The notes: a model not told the origin generated them from the sequence alone. 64,000 nucleotides of DNA from Nitrosopumilales archaeon (GCA_900299125.1 OMIR01000044.1:1-64000), one strand, 5' to 3'; positions 1-9,378 are shown, counted from the stretch's first letter. Made by a program: numbers and translations.

Positions 1-1514
1 ACTGTTTCGTATGAGAGATTTCTTACTTTGATAATGCTTGGATATAGACTTGCAAAATCCATAACTGTGACATTAAAATGAATTCCCTCTGTTGGTTCTA
101 CAACCAAACCGCCTCGATATTTTTTATCTTTGATGATTGCATCATTCATGACCCCTTGAGATTTCGCATCAAGTTCGTCTCGTCTTGGAATTAGTGCATT
201 TCTTTGACGGTGTTCATAGTATAACAGACTTCGAATCCATTGTGATACTCCCATTCTAGCAATATCATCTATGGGCATTCTGGCAATTCTTGATATTACA
301 ACTAGAAGATTCATCAATAAATCACTGTTGAAACTAGTCAGTTTGTATGTGAGTCGAGCGTCGTTATAGCAATAGCTTGCTAGTTGGTAGTTTGTTAGTT
401 GGTCCAACTCTACACCATAATCTAATTTTGATTCGTTGAGTAAAGCTAGTGATACACTATTTAAGGAAAAATCAGTATACTTGTGGGAGAATGCGTAAAT
501 CTGAAATGATCTGTTTGACATTGTTCTGTAAAGATCGATATGAACGCCGTGTTTTAGCGTGGCAGAATCTTTCATCATGTAAAGAGGGCCATCAGCATTT
601 TTGATTCCCAACCTTTCTGCTCGGTTGTACAAGTATGGCATATCAAAATCATCACCATTGAAAGTGATAACGAATGGGTATTGGCTAATTAACTTGAATG
701 CATCCTCTAACATTTTCTTTTCTTCTAATTGTGAATAAAAGACAGCATTAACACCAGATGGTAATTCATTTTTACCGTCATTAGAACCGTCCTTGCGTAG
801 GACAAAAATTTGTTTTAGTCCATCTGTCCCCTCAAAACCTATCGCTGTCACTCTTTTTTCAGCAATTTTAGGATCGGGTATTCTTCCAATTTCTGCTTCG
901 ACTTCTATATCAAAACTCAACCTTTTGATCTTTGGAATTGGCTGATTTAGTAACTCTGCCCATCCAGAAATATAATCTTGAAATTCTTTTGTATTTACAA
1001 TACCCTTTACAGTATTTACATCTAGCAGAAGACTCTTCATTGCAAGTGTTACATCCTCTGTGACTTCAAAATTATGTGGAACTATCTTTCCATCCTTAAT
1101 TTCATAAAATCTTCCTACTATTAGTCCTCTATCATACAAATAATTCTCATAATACTTGATGTCTGATTCCCATGTTTCCACTACATTTCTTATGCTTTTA
1201 TCAGTTTGAGTTCCACCAATTGCCAAAGGATCTGCTACTGTAATTTTTGAGACTTCTTCTTCTCTATCCTTAAGAAAATCTTTTTTTTTCACAATTTCGA
1301 TTTTTAATACATCTTTTCTTGTAGTAAGAAATGATAATTCTTCCGGATGAAGTTTTGAATAACAGTAAGGTTTGTGTTCAATCTCATCTGGCCACAATAT
1401 GACCTTCTCACTATTTGGATCATAGAACTTTAACATGGCACATTGTCTTTGACTGTCATAGGTTGCAGAGACTAGAAGTGATGGCCCGAGTGTTTTTAGC
1501 GGCTGGTCTGACAT
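1..1514 (-). CDS. polB: Archaeal family-B DNA polymerase, N-terminal part (runs off left edge)
   Basis: Replicative or repair DNA polymerase with 3'-5' proofreading. About 504 residues are visible from an ATG at 1514; the palm and thumb lie beyond the left edge. Seen in order: Exo I FDIE near residue 202, Exo II NGDDFD near 285, Exo III YCYNDAR near 384, and polymerase motif A DFASLYPSII with its metal Asp near 486. The N-terminal part matches the archaeal PolB N-terminal domain. The dCMP deaminase gene lies just upstream on the same strand with a gap of about five bases, so the two are probably co-transcribed. Identification is firm; only the C-terminus is unknown. Confidence 0.95.
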   Translation of the reverse strand, partial: MSDQPLKTLGPSLLVSATYDSQRQCAMLKFYDPNSEKVILWPDEIEHKPYCYSKLHPEELSFLTTRKDVLKIEIVKKKDFLKDREEEVSKITVADPLAIGGTQTDKSIRNVVETWESDIKYYENYLYDRGLIVGRFYEIKDGKIVPHNFEVTEDVTLAMKSLLLDVNTVKGIVNTKEFQDYISGWAELLNQPIPKIKRLSFDIEVEAEIGRIPDPKIAEKRVTAIGFEGTDGLKQIFVLRKDGSNDGKNELPSGVNAVFYSQLEEKKMLEDAFKLISQYPFVITFNGDDFDMPYLYNRAERLGIKNADGPLYMMKDSATLKHGVHIDLYRTMSNRSFQIYAFSHKYTDFSLNSVSLALLNESKLDYGVELDQLTNYQLASYCYNDARLTYKLTSFNSDLLMNLLVVISRIARMPIDDIARMGVSQWIRSLLYYEHRQRNALIPRRDELDAKSQGVMNDAIIKDKKYRGGLVVEPTEGIHFNVTVMDFASLYPSIIKVRNLSYET

Positions 1515-1519
1515 TTGAT

Positions 1520-2041
1520 TTACCTTTTTGGCTCATCAACTAAAGAGCTAGCCCATCTGCGAATTTTATTTTTATCTAGTTTGATAATTTCTATTCCGGC
1601 CTCTTTCATTAGATCATAATCTGTTTCTGGATAAGTATCAAGACATACGATTTTTTTTATTCCAATTGTTATAGCCATTTTTGAGCACTCTAAACATGGG
1701 ACGAATGTGGTGTAAAGTATGGCATCCTTGGTTCCAGCTTCAATACCCATTATCGCACAGTGCATTATTGCATTAGCCTCAGCATGATTACACAAACACC
1801 TGTCAAGACTTGCCCCGGATTCTATTTTTCCTTCCATTCTAAGCTGGCATCTTTTACAACCTCCTTCAAAGCAGTTTTTCACACCTGGTGGAGTTCCATT
1901 GTATCCTGTAGCAATCTGACGATTATTTCTCACAATTACTGCACCAACCTGTCTAGTCATACAATTCGATCTTAGCTTTGCAAGCTCAGCTTGAAGCATG
2001 AAATACTCATCCCAATTAGGGCGGTCAAAATTCACACACAT
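1520..2041 (-). CDS. dCMP deaminase (zinc cytidine/deoxycytidylate deaminase family)
   Basis: Converts dCMP to dUMP, feeding dTMP synthesis. The zinc site is clear: HAE (His86, Glu88 counted from the ATG at 2041) and PCLEC (Cys116, Cys119), inside a typical deoxycytidylate deaminase layout with GYNGTPPG. The frame stays open upstream to ATGs at 2080 and 2173. The family normally begins just before NFDRPxW, so the ATG at 2041 is preferred, and the longest form would run into the divergent helicase gene. It precedes polB on the same strand with almost no gap, coupling a dNTP-pool enzyme to the polymerase. Start choice is moderately certain, function is firm. Confidence 0.9.
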   Translation of the reverse strand: MCVNFDRPNWDEYFMLQAELAKLRSNCMTRQVGAVIVRNNRQIATGYNGTPPGVKNCFEGGCKRCQLRMEGKIESGASLDRCLCNHAEANAIMHCAIMGIEAGTKDAILYTTFVPCLECSKMAITIGIKKIVCLDTYPETDYDLMKEAGIEIIKLDKNKIRRWASSLVDEPKR

Positions 2042-2156
2042 CAATAATTGTCTGGCTATGCAATATTTACGTCGATCCATTATTTTATTCAGAATTAACC
2101 CATGCATTACAATTGATGACTCGAAACTATAAAATTCAAAGATCAAGTCTTTTGTA

Positions 2157-3662
2157 TTGTTGACAAATTTCATTCAGCACAAGTTCATCAAGCCAAACAT
2201 GGTTGAATCAAGAGAATACCAAACCGCATTGGCAAATCAAGCAATATCTGAAAACTGCCTTATAGTTTTACCAACAGGTCTTGGTAAAACTACCGTTGCA
2301 TTACAAGTAATTGCAAATTATCTATCTCGTGGAACCGGGGGTGTTTTATTTTTAGCTCCAACAAGAGTTCTAACTAATCAACACTATGAGTTTTTGCGTA
2401 ATAATCTAAATCTTGAAGATATTGGATTATTAACTGGTGAAGATACTCTTGCAAAAAGAAAAAAAAATTGGACAAATTCTGTTATCTGCGCTACACCTGA
2501 AATCACAAAAAATGATTTGGACAGAGAAATAGTATCTATAGATCAATTCTCTCTTGTAATATTCGATGAGGCGCATAGAACAATAGGCGATTATGCTTAT
2601 TCTAGTATAGCAAATAGATTTGCAAGTAAAAATGTCAGAATAATTGGAATGACTGCAACATTGCCCGCAGAAAAAGAAAAGGCAACTGAAATCATTACGA
2701 CACTACGAATCGCCAGTGTTGCGCAACGTACAGAGGAAAGTCCTGATGTTTCGCCATACATACAAAAGACAAATACGAATTGGGTAAAAGTTGATCTTCC
2801 ACAAGAAATGAAAGAAATTCAATATTATCTTAGAAAGGCACTTGAAGCCAGGCATACTGAGCTAACAAGATGTGGTTTGAGACTTTCTACAAATGTATCC
2901 CTTTCACAGTTGTTACGTGCACGAGATTTTGTAATCCGACAAAATAGACGTGCCGCAAAGCCATTATTTACAGCAATTCGATTACACTATGCCCTAAATA
3001 TTTTGGAAGCTCACGGCGTTACATCATTCTTGAGATTCGCTGAAAGAACTCGAGAAAAAAAAGGGGCAGGAATTAAAGAACTATTTGAAAGTGATCCTAA
3101 TTTTATGAGGGCCATGGAATTTGCAAAAGAAGCTCAGAAAAAAGGAATAGAACACAGTAAAATTACTAAATTGGCAGAAATCATCAAATCAATTTCTGGG
3201 AGGGCAATTGTATTTACCAGTTATAGGGACTCTGTTGAAATCATACATGAAAAACTAGTTAGTTTGGGAATTTCAGCAACATTCCTAATCGGTAAAGCTG
3301 GTGAAACAGGGTTAAAACAAAAACAGCAAGTAGAGACAGTACAGAAATTTCGTGACGGTCAATACCGTGTTCTAATAGCTACACGTGTGGGTGAAGAAGG
3401 TCTTGACATCTCAGAAGTTAATGATGTGATATTTTTTGATAATGTTCCAAGTTCTATCAGATTTGTTCAAAGAAAAGGAAGAACAGGAAGAAAGTCAGCT
3501 GGAAATCTCACTGTATTGATAGCAAAAGGAACTATTGATGAAACATATTATTGGGTAGGCCAGCGTAAAATCAAATCTGCTCAGACGATGGGAGATAGGC
3601 TGACTAGAGATTTACAAAAACAGTCTGATGATGTGCCAACAGGTTTGGATGCCTACTTTTAG
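2157..3662 (+). CDS. Hef/FANCM-type superfamily 2 helicase (helicase part only)
   Basis: DNA helicase or translocase of the archaeal Hef/FANCM group, expected to remodel stalled forks and branched DNA. Motifs in order: the YQ preceding motif I, Walker A PTGLGKT (39-45), DEAH (137-140), TATLP, a long helical insert between the two RecA lobes typical of Hef, GEEGLDI and QRKGRTGR. Euryarchaeal Hef carries a C-terminal ERCC4-type nuclease; this 501-residue protein ends soon after motif VI and has none. TTG at 2157 is chosen because the FIxHxxIKP lead-in is usual for the family; an ATG at 2199 would remove it. The stop overlaps the convergent parvulin gene by four bases. Confidence 0.9.
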   Translation: MLTNFIQHKFIKPNMVESREYQTALANQAISENCLIVLPTGLGKTTVALQVIANYLSRGTGGVLFLAPTRVLTNQHYEFLRNNLNLEDIGLLTGEDTLAKRKKNWTNSVICATPEITKNDLDREIVSIDQFSLVIFDEAHRTIGDYAYSSIANRFASKNVRIIGMTATLPAEKEKATEIITTLRIASVAQRTEESPDVSPYIQKTNTNWVKVDLPQEMKEIQYYLRKALEARHTELTRCGLRLSTNVSLSQLLRARDFVIRQNRRAAKPLFTAIRLHYALNILEAHGVTSFLRFAERTREKKGAGIKELFESDPNFMRAMEFAKEAQKKGIEHSKITKLAEIIKSISGRAIVFTSYRDSVEIIHEKLVSLGISATFLIGKAGETGLKQKQQVETVQKFRDGQYRVLIATRVGEEGLDISEVNDVIFFDNVPSSIRFVQRKGRTGRKSAGNLTVLIAKGTIDETYYWVGQRKIKSAQTMGDRLTRDLQKQSDDVPTGLDAYF

Positions 3663-3937
3663 GCTGTCCTTTTGATGATGTGATACCCGAACTCTGTTTT
3701 TACAGGTTCTGAGATTTGTCCTAAAGGTAATGCAAAAGCAGCAGTTTCAAATGGTTTTACCATTCTACCCCTACCAAAATAGCCAAGGTCGCCACCTCGT
3801 TTTCCACAACCTGTATCTAAAGATAATTCCTTGGCCAAATCGGCAAATTTTTCACCTTTTTTTAACCTATCAAGAATTGCCAATGCCTGACTTTGTTTTT
3901 CCACAAGTATGTGTGAGCATTTTATTTTATCTGCCAT
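3659..3937 (-). CDS. Small parvulin-type peptidyl-prolyl isomerase
   Basis: Single-domain parvulin (PpiC/Pin1 fold, 92 residues) that catalyses cis-trans isomerisation of prolyl bonds. The sequence shows the usual order: CSHILV at the start, [20 protein letters not shown] in the middle, [15 protein letters not shown], then FGYHIIK at the end with the conserved His. No signal peptide or membrane segment is present. A close structural counterpart, NmPin of Nitrosopumilus maritimus, is a characterised stand-alone thaumarchaeal parvulin. Start is ATG at 3937. Confidence 0.93.
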   Translation of the reverse strand: MADKIKCSHILVEKQSQALAILDRLKKGEKFADLAKELSLDTGCGKRGGDLGYFGRGRMVKPFETAAFALPLGQISEPVKTEFGYHIIKRTA

Positions 3938-3968
3938 GTAGGTTCTTCATTTTGGTTATTGAAATATC

Positions 3969-4364
3969 TTATGAAAGTCCCCAAGATATTTTTGTAATTG
4001 TTGACAATTTCAGAAATGGTGCTTCCTTTTCTTTCCATGGTTCTCGTCTTACCCACTCGAATTTTTTAAAAAAGACATCATAGATTCGTTTAAACTCCGG
4101 ACCCTCATCGATTATTTTTATCTCTCCTTGAACTAAAATTGCTTTATGTGCTCCTGGATTATAGACATCAATGCTGACAGCTGCCATCGGATTTTGTTTT
4201 AGATTTTTAAAAGTTTTAGTTTTATAATCAGTCGCAATAATTATAGAGTCATCCAAGAAGACATATGAAACTGGTTTGACATGAGGAAATTTTTTACCCA
4301 TTGTGGAAAATCTGGCCTCTTCCATGGATGACAGGAATTCTTTTTCCTGTAAAGAAAAATTCAA
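3969..4364 (-). CDS. Pyridoxamine 5'-phosphate oxidase-like flavin protein
   Basis: A 131-residue split-barrel protein of the PNPOx-like family (FMN or F420 binding), with the typical pattern of an early strand FSTMGKKFPHVKPVSYV, then IIIATDYKTKTFKNLKQNPMAAVSID and an EWVRREP-type tail. True PNPOx enzymes are longer, so a B6-pathway role should not be assumed; many short archaeal members are F420- or haem-binding reductases. It follows the 94-residue gene at 4361 on the same strand with a four-base overlap, so the pair is an operon. Confidence 0.75.
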   Translation of the reverse strand: MNFSLQEKEFLSSMEEARFSTMGKKFPHVKPVSYVFLDDSIIIATDYKTKTFKNLKQNPMAAVSIDVYNPGAHKAILVQGEIKIIDEGPEFKRIYDVFFKKFEWVRREPWKEKEAPFLKLSTITKISWGLS

Positions 4365-4645
4365 GAATAAATCCTCTCTCGAATTTGTGGAATTTTAGCA
4401 TATACCATATCGCGAATTTTCATCTGATCCTCAATTGATGGTTCCCCCTCCCTAATGGAAGCAAGTGCTGTAGTAGCCATGCCTAAAGACATGCCAATTA
4501 TGACTCCAAAAACAAACTCCTTTACATTTTCAACTTTCATGATTGTTTTGTTTTGTTCAATATCTTGAATGTAGTTTGGTATGGCAGTTAACGTGCCTTC
4601 TAGTGTCATATTGATCAATTCTTCAAGCTGTGAATCCTCACTCAT
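4361..4645 (-). CDS. Conserved hypothetical protein with one hydrophobic segment
   Basis: A 94-residue protein I do not recognise. It has an acidic amphipathic N-terminal half, a Gly/Met-rich hydrophobic stretch near residues 45-63 (FGVIIGMSLGMATTALAS) long enough for one weak membrane span, and a charged C-terminal helix. It overlaps the start of the PNPOx-like gene by four bases, so co-translation is likely. Possibly a membrane-associated partner of that protein; this is inference only. Confidence 0.6.
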   Translation of the reverse strand: MSEDSQLEELINMTLEGTLTAIPNYIQDIEQNKTIMKVENVKEFVFGVIIGMSLGMATTALASIREGEPSIEDQMKIRDMVYAKIPQIRERIYS

Positions 4646-4729
4646 GGAATTCTATGTCTAAACATAGCTAATAAATTTGCAAAGGCCACTACGATAATCC
4701 TTTTAATGTCGTAATTTAGGAACAAAATA

Positions 4730-5131
4730 TTGCCGACATATTTTACCATTCAAGAAGCCAATGAAGCATTACCTTCGGTGATTCAAAAATTCAAAGCTTT
4801 ACAGAAACAAAGGGAAGAAGTGCAAAAATTAGAATCTTATCTCAATTCTGAGATGGGAATGTCGTATAATCTTGGTGATTATGCGACTGTAAAAAAGCAA
4901 CTCAACTCGGCAGTAACAAAATTCTACACTGCAATAGAAGAATTAGAAAACTCTGGTGTGATTTTAAAAAGTATTGACGAGGGACTGCTTGATTTCCCAT
5001 CAAAAAGATTTGATGAGGATGTTTGGCTTTGTTGGAAAGAAGGAGAATCTGAAATTAAATTTTGGCATGAGAAAGATGTTGGATTCATGGGAAGAAAACC
5101 GCTTAGCGTCAGCGATGAATCCTTAGTATGA
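4730..5131 (+). CDS. DUF2203 family protein
   Basis: A 133-residue protein of the DUF2203 family: it begins YFTIQEANEALPSV, continues with a long heptad-like helical pair (residues 20-75), and ends with the characteristic FPSKRFDEDVWLCWKEGE and FWHEKDVGFMGRKPL. The function of the family is unknown. Start is TTG at 4730. The stop overlaps the prenyltransferase start as ATGA, so the two are translationally coupled. Confidence 0.8.
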   Translation: MPTYFTIQEANEALPSVIQKFKALQKQREEVQKLESYLNSEMGMSYNLGDYATVKKQLNSAVTKFYTAIEELENSGVILKSIDEGLLDFPSKRFDEDVWLCWKEGESEIKFWHEKDVGFMGRKPLSVSDESLV

Positions 5132-6027
5132 ATATCTCAGTTTGGTTTCGTGTAATTAGAATCAAATTTCTATTGGCTTCAGTTATCTCAGTATCATTAG
5201 GTTTAGCCATATCTTATTGGCAAACCAGATCAATTGACATTGTAAGCTCGATAATAACAATGGGTGGAGTAATTGCATTACATTCTAGTGTAGATTTGCT
5301 CAATGATTATTGGGATTTCAAGCGCGGAATTGACTCTTTGACAAAGAGAACTAAATTTTCAGGAGGGACAGGGGTTTTACCAGAAGGTCTTCTAAAACCA
5401 TCATCTGTTTATTTTGCTGGAATGATTTTTCTAATGTTAGGTTCCATAGCTGGTGCATATTTCGTACTTTTTCATGGTTGGATTATTGCGATAATTCTAG
5501 GTTTTGCTATACTCTCAATCTATTTTTATTCTACAAAAATTGTCGATTCTGGTCTTGGTGAAGTTTTTGTTGGTATCAAAGGAGCCATGATTGTTCTTGG
5601 AACCATTTACATTCAAACTCATCAAATTATACTTGTAAACATTCTATCTGGAATAATTGCAGGAACATTGTCATCATTTGTATTATTTTTGACTTCCTTT
5701 CCAGACCATGACGCGGATAAAGAAAAAGGAAGAAAAACACTAGTAATTTTATTAGGAAAAAATTCCGCATCTAAACTATTTTGGATATTTCCAGGAATCA
5801 CATATGGAATTATAATTACTGGCGTAACATTCGGAATTTTTCCTCATTACTGTCTAATTAGCTTGGGATCAATTCCATTGCTAGTAAAGTCAGGAAAAAA
5901 AATCTCATTTTCACTAGATCAGTCTGAAAAATTTGAATCCATAATGAAGTCATCCATTTTATTCTCTAGGATTACTGGTCTGCTATTTGTTTTAGGATTT
6001 GTTTTGAGTTTTGTAAATAACAGTTAA
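5128..6027 (+). CDS. UbiA-family prenyltransferase (MenA-like)
   Basis: Integral membrane prenyltransferase of 299 residues with about eight hydrophobic spans. The two Asp-rich motifs that bind Mg-diphosphate are present: NDYWDFKRGID (Asn59-Asp69) and DHDADKEKGRKT (Asp193, Asp195, Asp197). The pattern is closest to MenA-like enzymes that attach an isoprenoid to an aromatic ring, which would suit quinone biosynthesis, but digeranylgeranylglyceryl phosphate or haem-type substrates cannot be excluded. It is coupled to the upstream DUF2203 gene by a four-base overlap. Confidence 0.82.
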   Translation: MNISVWFRVIRIKFLLASVISVSLGLAISYWQTRSIDIVSSIITMGGVIALHSSVDLLNDYWDFKRGIDSLTKRTKFSGGTGVLPEGLLKPSSVYFAGMIFLMLGSIAGAYFVLFHGWIIAIILGFAILSIYFYSTKIVDSGLGEVFVGIKGAMIVLGTIYIQTHQIILVNILSGIIAGTLSSFVLFLTSFPDHDADKEKGRKTLVILLGKNSASKLFWIFPGITYGIIITGVTFGIFPHYCLISLGSIPLLVKSGKKISFSLDQSEKFESIMKSSILFSRITGLLFVLGFVLSFVNNS

Positions 6028-6051
6028 ATCAATCGACAAAAAAATACTCAC

Positions 6052-7152
6052 ATGATTTCTGGTTTTGCGACATCTCAAGGAACGGAAGACTTTTCAAATA
6101 AAATGGGAGCACTAACTCAAAATTATAAAAAAATTCATGATCTAACTCTTTCAAATGTGGGCATTGGAACATACCTAGGAAACGTTGATTCACAAACTGA
6201 CGCACTAGTGACAGAAGCAGTTAGAAAATCAATACTTTCGGGAATAAATGTCATAGATACTGCAATTAATTATAGAGCACAAAAAGCTGAACGATCTATA
6301 GGTAAAGCAATCTCGGATTTGATAACTCAGGGGAAAATAAATCGAAATCAAATATTCGTTAGTACAAAAAACGGATATGTTACAAATGATGGCGACGTTA
6401 ATGAGGATTTTTGGACTTATATCCAACGTGAATATGCTAAACCTGGAATTATCAAAGCCAATGATATTTCCTCTGGCTATCATTGTATGACAATACCTTA
6501 TCTGTCAGATCAACTTGAGCGTAGTTTGAAAAATCTTGGATTGGAATGTATTGATCTAATGTATTTACACAATTCCGTCGAAGGACAACCAGACATAACA
6601 CGTGATGAGTTCTTAAAAAATCTTGAAAATGTTTTCATTTTTTATGAAAAAATGCGCAAAGATGGTAAAATAAGGTTCTATGGTATGGCTACATGGGAGT
6701 GTTATCGTGTTTCAAAGGATAACCCAAATCATCTTTCATTAAGTGATACTGTATCATTGGCAAAAAATATTGGTGGGGATGAGCATGGTTTTCGTTTCAT
6801 ACAACTTCCCTTCAATCTTTATTATGATCAAGCACTTATGCAAAAAAATCAGCTAGTTAATGGTACTCAGATGAACTTACTTGATGCAGCAAAAGAACTC
6901 GATATTGGCGTTTTTACTAGTGTGCCGCTAATGCAGGGCAGACTATTATCAGGTGGCACCGTGCCTGAATTTGGTGGTATTGTTCAGTCGTCTTTGCGCT
7001 GTCTACAATTTGTTCGTTCTACACCAGGAGTGCTTGCACCATTAGTAGGTCAAAAAAGCCAGAGTCATGTTGATCAGAATCTTCAGATTATGAAAATACC
7101 ACCACTGAGTCAATCTGAGTTTGATGATTTACTCAAAAAATTAGTTAATTAG
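6052..7152 (+). CDS. Aldo/keto reductase
   Basis: NAD(P)H-dependent oxidoreductase of the AKR superfamily, 366 residues. The catalytic tetrad can be placed: Asp69 (VIDTAINY), Tyr74, Lys106 (VSTKNGY) and His173 (MYLHNSV). It has the usual TIM-barrel order with GIGTYLG at the first strand and SVPLMQGRLL near the end. The N-terminal 30 residues are extra; an ATG at 6103 could be an alternative start. Substrate is unknown. It follows the prenyltransferase by 24 bases on the same strand. Confidence 0.88.
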   Translation: MISGFATSQGTEDFSNKMGALTQNYKKIHDLTLSNVGIGTYLGNVDSQTDALVTEAVRKSILSGINVIDTAINYRAQKAERSIGKAISDLITQGKINRNQIFVSTKNGYVTNDGDVNEDFWTYIQREYAKPGIIKANDISSGYHCMTIPYLSDQLERSLKNLGLECIDLMYLHNSVEGQPDITRDEFLKNLENVFIFYEKMRKDGKIRFYGMATWECYRVSKDNPNHLSLSDTVSLAKNIGGDEHGFRFIQLPFNLYYDQALMQKNQLVNGTQMNLLDAAKELDIGVFTSVPLMQGRLLSGGTVPEFGGIVQSSLRCLQFVRSTPGVLAPLVGQKSQSHVDQNLQIMKIPPLSQSEFDDLLKKLVN

Positions 7153-7235
7153 AAAAATTAAATTTGATAAGCTACTTGGATTGAAAATATTGTAATTCTC
7201 TCTAATTTTTATAATAATTCAAATTCAAGGAACTT

Positions 7236-8183
7236 ATGCTTCCAGTATTTTCCAGTAGGGCATTTCTGGCACCAATGGCCGGAGTAAGTGATCCAGCTTT
7301 GAGATTAATATGTAAAGAAATGGGTGCCGGATTAGTAGTTACAGAGCTAACAAGCATTCATGCTATAATTGCTAAACAAAAACAGCTCCAGGCACAAAAT
7401 TTGAAAATTTCTGAATTCATTGAATACTCTAACAATGAACGACCGCTGGGAGTTCAGTTGTTTGGTTCAGAAATTGAGGCTTTAGAAAAAGCTGCCAAAA
7501 TAGTTGAGCCATATTTTGATATTATCGATTACAACATGGGTTGCCCTGCTCCACACATTACTCAGCAAATGGCGGGAGGCGCATTACTTCAAAATCTGAG
7601 TTTGACTGAAAAAATCCTGAAAACCCTCGTAAATTCAGTAGACAAACCTGTAACACTAAAGATGCGTGCAGGAGTTGATGATGAATATGTTTTCAAAGAC
7701 ATTGCCAAGATTGCCCAACGTGCTGGAATTGAAATGATTACGTTGCATGCTAGAACTGTAAAACAGGGTTATTCAGTAGAGTCCGACTGGTCTCTAATAT
7801 CGGAGTTAAAAAAAACTGTTGACATACCAATAGTTGGAAATGGAGATGTAACCTCTCCAGAACTTGCAAAACAAATGTTGGAACAAACTGGCTGTGACTA
7901 TGTCATGATTGGCCGAGGTGCGATGGGGAATCCATTTTTATTTGAACAAGTAAATGATTATCTTGCAACAGGTAACTACAAAAAATATTCTCAAAAAAAT
8001 AAATCAGAAATATTTTGTAAATATCTTGATTATGCTGTAAAGTATAACATAAAATTCACAAACATAAGGCAACAAGCAATGAGATTTACCAAGGGATTAC
8101 GCGGCGGTTCTGAATTGCGTAATAAAATAATGAACTCAAAAAATTTCGAAGACCTAAAAAACATCATGTCGGAAATTTCTTAA
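7236..8183 (+). CDS. dus: tRNA-dihydrouridine synthase
   Basis: FMN enzyme that reduces uridine to dihydrouridine in the tRNA D-loop. The 315-residue sequence starts with FLAPMAGVSD, has the catalytic Cys103 in DYNMGCPAP, the KMRAG strand, the phosphate-binding VGNGDV and MIGRGAMGNPF, and an RQQAMRFTKG motif in the C-terminal helical domain. ATG at 7236 fits the family start. Confidence 0.93.
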   Translation: MLPVFSSRAFLAPMAGVSDPALRLICKEMGAGLVVTELTSIHAIIAKQKQLQAQNLKISEFIEYSNNERPLGVQLFGSEIEALEKAAKIVEPYFDIIDYNMGCPAPHITQQMAGGALLQNLSLTEKILKTLVNSVDKPVTLKMRAGVDDEYVFKDIAKIAQRAGIEMITLHARTVKQGYSVESDWSLISELKKTVDIPIVGNGDVTSPELAKQMLEQTGCDYVMIGRGAMGNPFLFEQVNDYLATGNYKKYSQKNKSEIFCKYLDYAVKYNIKFTNIRQQAMRFTKGLRGGSELRNKIMNSKNFEDLKNIMSEIS

Positions 8184-8190
8184 CTCACTA

Positions 8191-8200
8191 TCTATAAATA
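8191..8200 (+). promoter_or_regulatory. TATA box for the small YHS gene
   Basis: TCTATAAATA lies 23-32 bases before the GTG at 8223, the spacing expected for a leaderless archaeal transcript. Confidence 0.6.
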
Positions 8201-8222
8201 GAAAACAAATTGGCACATTCTT

Positions 8223-8372
8223 GTGCCTGTAGATCCAGTATGTGGAATTGAAATGGATGAATCTCTCGCTGTATCTTATGACCATGAAGGGAAAAAATAT
8301 TTTTTTTGTTGCAACGGTTGTAGAAGAATATTTAAGAAAAAACCAAAAAAATGGGCTAAAAACACTAAATAG
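8223..8372 (+). CDS. YHS-domain small metal-binding protein
   Basis: A 49-residue protein starting at GTG 8223. It begins PVDPVCGIEMD and contains KKYFFCCNGCRRIFKKKPKKW, the two halves of the YHS/TRASH-like domain that binds heavy metals with Cys residues (Cys7 and the CCxxC cluster). Proteins of this type are copper or heavy-metal chaperones or sensors, often appended to copper ATPases. A good TATA box precedes the start. Its last eight bases overlap the convergent AsnB-like gene. Confidence 0.82.
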   Translation: MPVDPVCGIEMDESLAVSYDHEGKKYFFCCNGCRRIFKKKPKKWAKNTK

Positions 8373-9294
8373 GAAACTTACCACACATTCTGCAGAATTT
8401 TGAGTTTTCTTCTAATTTGTGATGGCAGTCAGGACAAGAATTCTCAGAATGAACTTTGACTCGATGATATTTTTTAAAAGTTTCATAATAGAATAATGAT
8501 TCCTTAGTCCTGATTATAATATCGTCATCCTGTTTAATTTTTTCAATTCTTTTTAGAAATGCTTCGTCTGGTATCACTCCTTCAAAGAAATTAGTCAAGT
8601 TTCCAGTTCCAGCACCTTCCTGCATTGGTGATTTGACTCTCCAGACAATTTGACTTGGTATTTTACCATCAAACGCTTTTCTCAAAATAAATTTTCCATA
8701 TTTTTTATTATTATGAATATTGACTAGTTGGCTTGTGTCTAGTTCCTTTGCAAATTCTATGACTTTTGGATTGCAAAAAGGTGATTCTACTTCGACACCA
8801 AGAAACCTCCCTATTTTTTGTGAGGGGAAATGCATGATTTTACCTAGACGTGTCAAGTCTTTTCTCAATTCTTCATCAGTTTTTTCTAACAAGAAATTAT
8901 AGCCTGCAAAAATTTCATCGGCACCGTCACCAGTGATGATTCTATTATATCCTGATTTTTTTATCTCGGTTATTGCAAAATATGGCACAACGTTATTTCT
9001 AATTTCGATATCATTAAAATTACCAAGAATTTTTATGGTCTCTTCGATAGCTTCTAAAATCTGCGCAATGTGAAAAGTTTTCATATGAAAATCTAAATTC
9101 AATTCTTTTGCTGCAAGCTGACAATATGTTAGATCATTTGCGGTATAGTCTTTTGCTATGATCGTAATGCATTTTGGTTTCCTAGATTTTAACAAGAATG
9201 CAAGAATCGTACTGTCTAATCCACCTGAAAACGCCAAATGTTGGGCAGTAGTATCGGTGACTGCATTTTCTAAAATCTCAGTAATTTGATTCAT
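8365..9294 (-). CDS. Asparagine synthetase-like ATP pyrophosphatase with C-terminal zinc ribbon
   Basis: A 309-residue protein equivalent to the synthetase half of AsnB: PP-loop SGGLDS (23-28), GDGADEIFAGY in the middle, and KFILRKAF followed by RVKSPMQEG. The N-terminal glutaminase domain of AsnB, with its catalytic Cys2, is absent, so ammonia or another donor would be used, or the substrate is not aspartate. The C-terminus adds a zinc ribbon CPDC...CRMC (Cys287, 290, 301, 304). ATG at 9294 is preferred over the TTG at 9318. Amidation of aspartate is plausible but unproven. Confidence 0.82.
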   Translation of the reverse strand: MNQITEILENAVTDTTAQHLAFSGGLDSTILAFLLKSRKPKCITIIAKDYTANDLTYCQLAAKELNLDFHMKTFHIAQILEAIEETIKILGNFNDIEIRNNVVPYFAITEIKKSGYNRIITGDGADEIFAGYNFLLEKTDEELRKDLTRLGKIMHFPSQKIGRFLGVEVESPFCNPKVIEFAKELDTSQLVNIHNNKKYGKFILRKAFDGKIPSQIVWRVKSPMQEGAGTGNLTNFFEGVIPDEAFLKRIEKIKQDDDIIIRTKESLFYYETFKKYHRVKVHSENSCPDCHHKLEENSKFCRMCGKFPI

Positions 9295-9378
9295 TAATTT
9301 TTGCACAAGAAAAATCAATTAAGGTTTTTTGATACGTTAGCTAAAGCTAGTTTTGTCTGAAATGGATTTGATCTAAAA

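Noticed and set aside
9336-9347. TAGCT-AA-AGCTA inverted repeat between the AsnB-like and COG2522-like genes
   Set aside because: Five-base arms in A+T-rich DNA are too short to call an operator without conservation.
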